Part shown: in pieces, positions 53,696 to 59,685 of the stretch | Layout: each line of letters begins with the position of its first letter | Numbering within the stretch: the stretch's first letter is position 1 | Source of the DNA: Azospirillum griseum | GTDB taxonomy: Bacteria > Pseudomonadota > Alphaproteobacteria > Azospirillales > Azospirillaceae | Reading direction: 5' to 3' | DNA: 59,685 bases | Assembly (NCBI RefSeq): GCF_003966125.1 | Contig: NZ_RXMA01000017.1 | Location: forward strand, 60,041-119,725 | The notes under the pieces: generated by a model | Told to the model about the DNA's origin: nothing | The model's input: the letters and a program-made list of their open reading frames with translations, nothing else | Database searches by the model: none | Position numbers and translations under genes: made by a program

Positions 53696-54586
53696 ATGGC
53701 ACAGAATTACAAGGACGAGTTGTCCGGGGTCGAAACCACCGGCCACGAGTGGGATGGGCTGCGCGAGCTGAACAACCCGCTGCCCAAGTGGTGGTTGTAC
53801 ATCTTCTACGTCTGCATCGCCTGGGCGATGGTGTATTACGTCTTCTACCCGGCCTGGCCGCTGGGCAAGACCTACACCAAGGGCCTGCTGGGCTATTCGC
53901 AGCGCGAGGAGCTGGTCGGCAAGTTGGCCGAGGCGAAGGCCGGTCAGGCCAAGTTCCTGACCGCCATCGCCGCCAAGTCGGTGGACGAAATCCAGAAGGA
54001 CAAGGACCTGCTGGGCTTCGCCATGGCGGGTGGCCGGTCCTACTTCAACGAAAACTGCGCGGCCTGCCACGGTGCGGGCGGCCAGGGTGCGAAGGGCTTC
54101 CCGACGCTGGCCGATGACGTGTGGCTGTGGGGCGGCAAGACCGCCGACATCTACCAGACCATCCAGCACGGCATCCGTTCGGACGACAAGGACACCCGTG
54201 GCACGCCGGGTGCCGGCATGACCGCGTTCGGCAAGGACGGCATCCTGAACCGCGATCAGATCGATCAGGTGACGGACTACATCCTGTCGCTGAACAACAA
54301 GGCCGCCGATCCGGCGAAGGTCGCCAAGGGCAAGACCGTGTTTGAGGAAAACTGCGTCGCCTGCCACGGCGACGCGGCGCAGGGTTCGGTGGCCGCTGGT
54401 CTGGACGGCGTTGGCGCGCCGCCGCTCAAGCAGGCCAACTGGCTCTATGGTGGCGACAAGGCCACGCTGGTCGAGACCATCACCAACGGTCGCGCTGGCA
54501 TGATGCCCGCCTGGTCGAAGCGTCTGGACGACGCGACGATCAAGTCGCTGGCCATCTACGTCCACAACCTGGGCGGCGGTCAGTAA
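53696..54586 (+). CDS. ccoP: cbb3-type cytochrome c oxidase di-haem subunit III
   Basis: A 296-residue protein: N-terminal HEWDGLRELNNPLPKWWLYI, one membrane helix (FYVCIAWAMVYYVFYPAWPL) and two periplasmic cytochrome c domains with haem motifs CAACHGAG and CVACHGDA. It receives electrons from soluble cytochromes. The last gene of ccoNOQP, followed by a strong terminator. Confidence 0.98.
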   Translation: MAQNYKDELSGVETTGHEWDGLRELNNPLPKWWLYIFYVCIAWAMVYYVFYPAWPLGKTYTKGLLGYSQREELVGKLAEAKAGQAKFLTAIAAKSVDEIQKDKDLLGFAMAGGRSYFNENCAACHGAGGQGAKGFPTLADDVWLWGGKTADIYQTIQHGIRSDDKDTRGTPGAGMTAFGKDGILNRDQIDQVTDYILSLNNKAADPAKVAKGKTVFEENCVACHGDAAQGSVAAGLDGVGAPPLKQANWLYGGDKATLVETITNGRAGMMPAWSKRLDDATIKSLAIYVHNLGGGQ

Positions 54587-54618
54587 CCCGTCCTTCTGGT
54601 TGAGACGCGTTGATGCTG

Positions 54619-54650
54619 ATGCCGGGGAGGAAACTCCCCGGCATTTTTTT
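54619..54650 (+). terminator. Rho-independent terminator of ccoNOQP
   Basis: A perfect 11-bp stem ATGCCGGGGAG/CTCCCCGGCAT with a GAAA loop and a TTTTTTT run, 32 bases past ccoP. Confidence 0.95.
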
Positions 54651-54704
54651 GTTCCGCCCGCCTGTGCCCCGTCTGTGCCCTCATCCGCAGGCGCTGGTGG
54701 TGGT

Positions 54705-54718
54705 TTGATCCAGCGCAA
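54705..54718 (+). promoter_or_regulatory. Weak FNR/FixK-like site upstream of ccoG
   Basis: TTGATCCAGCGCAA has a perfect left half-site and a right half-site with two mismatches, 104 bases upstream of ccoG. Because a terminator closes ccoNOQP, ccoG needs its own promoter in this spacer. Confidence 0.4.
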
Positions 54719-54822
54719 TGCCGCTGCGGCATTCGGTCGCCATAGTGGTGCCACGGCCCCCACCCATTCTTGTGTGCGGATGCGGAGCCGACAGCGGCCC
54801 GCCCCAACGAAAAGGCGAGGGA

Positions 54823-56328
54823 ATGAGCACGGCCACGGACACGCCCGACAAAGCCCCCAGGATCCGGCGCACCCCTCCCGGCAAGCCCAAGGGTGGTCCG
54901 CCCGACACGCTGTTCGAGACGCACAGCAAGGTGTATCCGAAATCCGTCCATGGCCGCTTCCGCCGGATCAAATGGGCGGCGTTGATCGTCATGCTGGCGA
55001 TCTATTACGTCCTGCCGTGGCTGCGCTGGGATCGCGGGCCGAACGCCCCGAGTCAGGCCGTGCTGCTCGACATCGAACACCGGCGCTTCTACCTGTTCTT
55101 CATCGAGCTGTGGCCGCAGCAGATCTATTACCTGACCGGGGCGCTGATCCTGGCGGCGTTGGGGTTGTTCCTCGCCACCTCGCTGGCCGGGCGCGTCTGG
55201 TGCGGCTACGCCTGCCCGCAAACCGTCTGGACCGACCTGTATGTCTGGGTCGAGCATCTGGTGGAGGGGGAGCGCGGGACCCGCATCCGCCGCGACCAGG
55301 GTGGTTGGACCGTTGACAAGCTGTGGCGCAAGGCGGCGACCAACGCGATCTGGCTGTTGATCGCGCTCGCCACCGGCGGGGCCTGGATCTTCTACTTCAC
55401 CGACGCGCCGACCCTGCTGGGCGAGCTGCTGCGGCTGGAGGCGTCCTCCACCGCCGTCGGCTTCATCGGGCTGTTCACCGGAACCACCTATCTGCTGGCC
55501 GGATTCGCCCGCGAACAGGTCTGCACCTACATGTGCCCGTGGCCGCGCTTCCAATCGGCGATGATCGACGAGGACAGCCTGATCGTCACCTATCAGGAGT
55601 GGCGCGGCGAAGGGCGCGCGCCGCTGCGCAAATCCCAAAGCTGGGAGGAGCGGGCCGAGGCCGGGTTGGGCGACTGCATCGATTGTTCCAACTGCGTCCA
55701 GGTCTGCCCCACCGGCATCGACATCCGCGACGGCTTGCAGATGCAGTGCATCGGCTGCGGCCTGTGCGTGGACGCCTGCGACGACATCATGACCAAGATC
55801 GGGCGTCCGACCGGCCTGATCCTTTTCGACACCCAGACCAACCAGATCGCGTTGTCGTCCGGCGGCGCGCCGGTCAAGGCGCGCTGGCTGCGCCCGCGCG
55901 TCATCGTCTATGGGCTGGGGATGCTGGTGATCGGCGGGGCCATCGTCGCCGGTCTGGCCCTGCGCCCCGGCCTGGACATCAGCGTGCTGCGCGACCGCGC
56001 GCCGCTGTTCGTCACGCTGGCCGACGGCACGGTGCGCAACGCCTACACCTTCAAGATCTCCAACATGACCCGCGACCCGCGCGATTACGAGCTGTCGGTC
56101 AGCGGGTTGGCCGGGGCGACCATCGCCGTGGCGGGGGAGGGGCTGGCCGCCCAGACCGAGCGCCAGCGCCTGACCGCCGCCCCCGACATGGTCGCCACCT
56201 ATCGCATTTTTGTGACCGTTCCGCGCGCCGCTTTGCGCGAGGCGTCGCAGCCGCTAAACCTCGTCCTCACCTCGGCCACCGGTGAACGCGCGTCGTACCA
56301 GACGGTGTTCATGGGGCCGGGAAACTGA
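54823..56328 (+). CDS. ccoG: Cytochrome c oxidase accessory protein CcoG (RdxA/FixG-type)
   Basis: A 501-residue membrane iron-sulfur protein required to supply copper (as Cu(I)) to the cbb3 oxidase. Five membrane helices; Cys motifs in WCGYACPQTVW and CTYMCPWPRFQS; two [4Fe-4S] ferredoxin motifs CIDCSNCVQVCPTG and CIGCGLCVDACD; and a C-terminal Ig-like domain from about 385 (NAYTFKISNMTRDPRDYELS). ATG 54823 has GCGAGGGA upstream; an in-frame ATG at 54718 was rejected. Confidence 0.97.
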   Translation: MSTATDTPDKAPRIRRTPPGKPKGGPPDTLFETHSKVYPKSVHGRFRRIKWAALIVMLAIYYVLPWLRWDRGPNAPSQAVLLDIEHRRFYLFFIELWPQQIYYLTGALILAALGLFLATSLAGRVWCGYACPQTVWTDLYVWVEHLVEGERGTRIRRDQGGWTVDKLWRKAATNAIWLLIALATGGAWIFYFTDAPTLLGELLRLEASSTAVGFIGLFTGTTYLLAGFAREQVCTYMCPWPRFQSAMIDEDSLIVTYQEWRGEGRAPLRKSQSWEERAEAGLGDCIDCSNCVQVCPTGIDIRDGLQMQCIGCGLCVDACDDIMTKIGRPTGLILFDTQTNQIALSSGGAPVKARWLRPRVIVYGLGMLVIGGAIVAGLALRPGLDISVLRDRAPLFVTLADGTVRNAYTFKISNMTRDPRDYELSVSGLAGATIAVAGEGLAAQTERQRLTAAPDMVATYRIFVTVPRAALREASQPLNLVLTSATGERASYQTVFMGPGN

Positions 56329-56396
56329 TAGGACCCGACACGGATTCGACTCCGATTTCGTGATAGGGTCCCGCAACACCAAGGCCATCACCGAGC

Positions 56397-56915
56397 ATGA
56401 CCATGACCTCTCCCACCACCGGCCTCCGCCCCACCCGCATGCCCCGGCAAAAGGGCTGGTACATCCCCTGGATTTTCGTGGGGCTGTTCCTGGTGGTCGC
56501 GGCGGTGAACGGGGTGATGATCCATTTCGCCGTGTCCACCTGGACCGGGCTGGAAACGGAGAATCACTTCCTCAAGGGCATCCAGTACAACCGCGATCTG
56601 GAGGGTGCCCGCGCCCAGGCCGAACGCGGCTGGCAGGTCCAGGCCGACTTCACCAGCACCGAACCGCGCAAGGGCCTGATCTCGCTGACCCTGCGCGACA
56701 AGGCCGGGGCGCTGCTGGAAGGGGCGAAGGTCACGGCCAAGCTGATCCGCCCGACCAGCGTCGGGCACGATGTGACGCTGGAGCTGCCGTATCTGGGCGA
56801 GGGCCGCTACGCCGCCCCGGTCACGGTGGCCCTGGAAGGCCAGTGGGATTTGCGGGTGGAGATCACCCACCCCACCGGCGATTACCAGAACCAGAAGCGC
56901 GTCTGGGTGCAGTGA
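56397..56915 (+). CDS. ccoH: FixH/CcoH family protein
   Basis: A 172-residue cbb3 assembly factor. One membrane helix (WIFVGLFLVVAAVNGVMIHF) is followed by the FixH block STWTGLETENHFLKGIQYNR and a periplasmic beta-domain (LRDKAGALLEGAKVTAKLIR; QWDLRVEITHPTGDYQNQKR). An alternative ATG two codons downstream exists. A hairpin separates it from ccoI. Confidence 0.95.
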   Translation: MTMTSPTTGLRPTRMPRQKGWYIPWIFVGLFLVVAAVNGVMIHFAVSTWTGLETENHFLKGIQYNRDLEGARAQAERGWQVQADFTSTEPRKGLISLTLRDKAGALLEGAKVTAKLIRPTSVGHDVTLELPYLGEGRYAAPVTVALEGQWDLRVEITHPTGDYQNQKRVWVQ

Positions 56916-56933
56916 GTGTGTGACGCCGACCAC

Positions 56934-56955
56934 GGCGCGCCCGCTTGGGCGCGCC
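56934..56955 (+). other. Intercistronic hairpin between ccoH and ccoI
   Basis: A perfect stem GGCGCGCCC/GGGCGCGCC with a GCTT loop and no U-run, in the 84-base ccoH-ccoI gap. It may modulate ccoIS expression or message stability. Confidence 0.6.
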
Positions 56956-56999
56956 GGGCTGGGCCGGTGTCTGGCTGTTCGTTTTTCGGGTGATTCGAC

Positions 57000-59474
57000 A
57001 TGAGCGTCTGCCGCCATTGCGGGCAGGAGGTGACGGCGGGGGCCGATTCGGCGGTCGTCGCGTCCGATGGAACCGGGCCGTTCTGCTGCTCCGGCTGTGC
57101 CGCCGCCTATGATCTGGTGCGCGGCCTGGGGTTGGGCCGCTATTACGACCGGCGCAGCGTCGATCCGGCGGCACGCCCGCTGCGCCCGGAGGATGGGGCG
57201 GCAACGCTCGATTACAGCGCCCACGCCCGCGACGACGCCGACGGGGCGCAGTGCCTGCATCTGATGGTCGATGGCCTGCAATGCGCCGCCTGCGTCTGGC
57301 TGATCGAAACCGCCGTCGGCCAGCAGCCCGGCGTCGTTCAGGCCCGCCTGAACATGACGACCCGCCGGTTGATCCTGCGCTGGAATCCGGCGGAAACCGA
57401 CGCCAACCGCGTGGTTGGGACGGTGGCGCAACTGGGCTACCGCGTCGTGCCCTTCGACCCCGACCAGTTGGGCGGGGCGCAGGCCAAGACGGAACGCGAG
57501 CTGCTGCGGGCGATGGCCGTGGCCGGGTTCGCCATGGGCAACGTCATGCTGCTGTCGGTGTCGGTCTGGGCCGGGCACAGCCAGGGCATGGGCACGGCCA
57601 CGCGCGACCTGATGCACTGGATTTCCGCGCTGATCTGCATGCCCGCCATCGCCTACGCCCTGCGCCCCTTCGCGCGGTCGGCCTTTGGCGCGCTGCGGCG
57701 CGGGCGCACCAACATGGACGTGCCCGTCACCATCGGCGTGCTGCTCGCCACCGGGATGAGCCTGTTCGAGACGATCAACAGCGGGCCGCACGCTTATTTC
57801 GATGGCGCGGTGATGCTGCTGTTCTTCCTGCTGATCGGGCGTTACCTCGACCAGCGGGCGCGCGGCCGGGCGCGGTCGGCGGCCGAACAGCTTCTGGGCC
57901 TGCGCGCCAACGCGGTGACGATCCTGCGCGAGGATGGGACCAGCGCCGTGGTTCCCCCTGAACAGGTCCGCCCCGGAACCGTCATTCTGGTGGCGACCGG
58001 GGAGCGGATTCCGGTGGATGGCCGGGTGGTGGACGGCGTGTCCGACCTCGACACCGCGCTGATCACCGGGGAAAGCGTGCCGGGCAGCGTGCGCCCCGGC
58101 GATCAGGTCTTTGCCGGGATGCTGAACCTGACGGCCCCGCTGCGCTTGACGGTGACGGCGGTCGGCGAAGGCACGCTGCTGGCCGAGATCGTCCGCCTGA
58201 TGGAGGTGGCCGAGCAGGGCCGGGCCAAATATGTGGCGGTGGCCGACCGGGTGTCGCGCCTCTACGCCCCCGTTGTCCACGTCACCGCGCTGACCACCTT
58301 CCTGTCCTGGCTGCTGCTGGGCGGGGCGGCGTGGCAGGTCGCCTTGATGAACGCGGTGGCGGTGCTCATCATCACCTGCCCCTGCGCGCTGGCCCTGGCG
58401 GTTCCGGTGGTGCAGGTGATCGCCAGCGGGCGGCTGATGCGCCAAGGGACCCTGCTGAAGACGGCGACGGCGCTGGAGCGGCTGGCCGACATCGACACCG
58501 TGGTGTTCGACAAGACCGGAACCCTGACCGAAGGCCGTCCCGTCCCGCAGCTCGACGGCGTGGCCGAGGCGGATTTGCGGCTGGCGGCGGCGATGGCCGG
58601 AACCAGCCGTCACCCGCTGGCCCGCGCGCTGGCCGCCGCTCTGCCCGGCGTGCCGGTGGCGAGCGGCGTGCGCGAAGTTCCCGGAGCCGGGTTGGAGATG
58701 GATGGGGCCGACGGGGTGATCCGCCTGGGCAGCCGCCGCTTCACCGGCGCGCCGGAAGAGACGCAGGACGCCGAAGGGCCGGAATTGTGGCTCGCCCGTC
58801 CGGGCGTGGCCCCCGTGCGCATCCTGTTCCTCGACGCCCTGCGCCCGGACGCGGTGGCGGTGGTGGCGGCGCTGCGCGCGCGCGGGCTGGAGGTGCGGTT
58901 GCTGTCGGGCGACCGGCGCGGCGCGGTGGCGGCGGTGGCCGCGCGGCTGGGCATCGGCGAATGGCGGGCCGGGCAGACCCCGGCGGACAAGACCGCCGCG
59001 CTGGCCGACCTGGCCGGTCAGGGCCGCCGGGTGCTGATGGTCGGCGACGGGCTGAACGACGCCCCCGCCCTGGCGGCGGCGTCGGTGTCGATGTCGCCGT
59101 CAACAGCGGTGGACGTCAGCCAGACGGCGGCGGACGTGGTGTTCCAGGGGCGGATGCTACGGCCCATCGTCGAGTCGGTCGAGGTGGCGCGGCGGTCCGG
59201 CCGTTTGGTGAAGCAGAATTTCGCCATCGCGCTGCTCTACAATCTGTGCGCGGTTCCGTTGGCGATGGCCGGGTTGCTGACGCCGCTGCTGGCGGCGCTG
59301 GCGATGTCGTCGTCGTCGCTGATCGTCATTCTCAACGCGCTGCGGCTGGCCCGTGGCTCTGTGGTCAAGGATTTGGGTGATGGACGAGCTTCTCTATCTG
59401 ATCGCGATCGCGCTGTGCCTGGGCGGGCTGGGGCTGGCGGCGTTTCTGTGGGCGCTGAAGTCCGGTCAGTTTGA
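57000..59474 (+). CDS. ccoI: Cu+-exporting P1B-type ATPase CcoI (FixI)
   Basis: An 824-residue copper pump for cbb3 assembly. The N-terminus has CRHCGQEV and CCSGCAAAYDL (metal-binding domain of FixI-type ATPases), then an HMA-like domain with DGLQCAACVWLIETAVG. Core motifs are ITGESVP, CPC in IITCPCALALAVP, DKTGTLTEG, the HP of SRHPLARAL, and GDGLNDAPALAAAS. The C-terminus is unusual: after the last helix (SSSLIVILNALRLARGSVVK) the frame continues 32 more residues through the start of ccoS (95-base overlap) instead of ending near 59380. Confidence 0.95.
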   Translation: MSVCRHCGQEVTAGADSAVVASDGTGPFCCSGCAAAYDLVRGLGLGRYYDRRSVDPAARPLRPEDGAATLDYSAHARDDADGAQCLHLMVDGLQCAACVWLIETAVGQQPGVVQARLNMTTRRLILRWNPAETDANRVVGTVAQLGYRVVPFDPDQLGGAQAKTERELLRAMAVAGFAMGNVMLLSVSVWAGHSQGMGTATRDLMHWISALICMPAIAYALRPFARSAFGALRRGRTNMDVPVTIGVLLATGMSLFETINSGPHAYFDGAVMLLFFLLIGRYLDQRARGRARSAAEQLLGLRANAVTILREDGTSAVVPPEQVRPGTVILVATGERIPVDGRVVDGVSDLDTALITGESVPGSVRPGDQVFAGMLNLTAPLRLTVTAVGEGTLLAEIVRLMEVAEQGRAKYVAVADRVSRLYAPVVHVTALTTFLSWLLLGGAAWQVALMNAVAVLIITCPCALALAVPVVQVIASGRLMRQGTLLKTATALERLADIDTVVFDKTGTLTEGRPVPQLDGVAEADLRLAAAMAGTSRHPLARALAAALPGVPVASGVREVPGAGLEMDGADGVIRLGSRRFTGAPEETQDAEGPELWLARPGVAPVRILFLDALRPDAVAVVAALRARGLEVRLLSGDRRGAVAAVAARLGIGEWRAGQTPADKTAALADLAGQGRRVLMVGDGLNDAPALAAASVSMSPSTAVDVSQTAADVVFQGRMLRPIVESVEVARRSGRLVKQNFAIALLYNLCAVPLAMAGLLTPLLAALAMSSSSLIVILNALRLARGSVVKDLGDGRASLSDRDRAVPGRAGAGGVSVGAEVRSV

Positions 59475-59565
59475 GGATCTGGACGGGGCGGCCAACCGCA
59501 TCCTGTTCGACGACGAGGCCCCCGCCGCCAATTCGGCCCCCAAACCCGCCCGCGACGGTCAATAG
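59380..59565 (+). CDS. ccoS: cbb3-type oxidase assembly protein CcoS
   Basis: A 61-residue protein from ATG 59380 with one membrane helix (LLYLIAIALCLGGLGLAAFL) and the CcoS signature WALKSGQFEDLDGAANRILF. It is required for cofactor insertion into cbb3 oxidase. Its first 95 bases overlap the 3' end of ccoI in another frame. Confidence 0.96.
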   Translation: MDELLYLIAIALCLGGLGLAAFLWALKSGQFEDLDGAANRILFDDEAPAANSAPKPARDGQ

Positions 59566-59685
59566 CCCAAGCGGTGGCATGGACAAAGGAAGGGGGGTGC
59601 GCACGGGAATCGCATTTGGAAAAGATGAGTAGCAGCGTTCGTTGAAATGGATTCTGTATGTCGGCCCTTATGGCGGGAGCTGGGT

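Noticed and set aside
59658..59685. Start of a further gene at the right edge (ATG TCG GCC CTT)
   Set aside because: Fewer than ten codons are visible and no ribosome site is convincing.

Overview
The window is high-G+C (roughly two thirds G+C by eye) chromosomal DNA of an alphaproteobacterium, most probably a Rhodospirillales/Azospirillaceae relative. This rests on the rpsT-dnaA order without dnaN, ubiE-ubiB facing mutM, addA beside trxA, ccoNOQP-GHIS under an FNR/FixK-type box, and abundant cache-domain sensor kinases. The species cannot be fixed from sequence alone. No rRNA, tRNA, CRISPR array, insertion sequence or prophage was seen.

Layout. 1-1986 (minus): a two-gene STAND module, a 134-residue helical partner overlapping an NB-ARC/TPR ATPase that runs off the left edge. 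2068-7474: trxA, addA and a DUF2239 gene, then an exported SH3 protein. 7708-14129: a 2-hydroxyacid dehydrogenase, then a lipid/thio-acid cassette (acyl-CoA ligase, etfB, etfA, acyl-CoA dehydrogenase). 14300-20304: a cache-domain hybrid kinase and OmpR-type regulator divergent from DUF485-actP (acetate uptake). 20426-24408: an unknown small protein, a multi-PAS kinase and two paralogous tiny membrane proteins. 24432-25859: argG behind a 14-bp tandem repeat. 25898-30454 (minus): VOC protein, small membrane protein, YbaL-type K+/H+ antiporter, SDR dehydrogenase, EamA transporter. 30658-38677: ubiB-ubiE, an inserted TumE/TumA-type toxin-antitoxin pair, mutM, an exported protein, enoyl-CoA hydratase, rpsT and dnaA. 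38828-39766: a response-regulator diguanylate cyclase. 39953-46907: a polyamine-type ABC transporter whose genes are split by an opposite-strand copper cassette (copCD fusion, ycnI, DUF2946). 46955-50384: a small acidic protein, a hotdog thioesterase and two rRNA methyltransferases. 50495-59565: a GNAT-like unknown and the complete cbb3 oxidase locus ccoNOQP-ccoGHIS.

Together these genes describe a respiratory heterotroph using acetate, fatty or short thio acids and amines, with a microaerobic cbb3 oxidase, its copper-supply machinery and heavy sensory investment. Most of the window is conserved core. The accessory candidates are the STAND pair at the left edge, the toxin-antitoxin pair between ubiE and mutM, the copper cassette inside the ABC transporter locus, and the unknown gene divergent from ccoN. 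Two sequence anomalies in core genes stand out: MutM lacks its fourth zinc-finger cysteine, and ccoI reads about 95 bases into ccoS.
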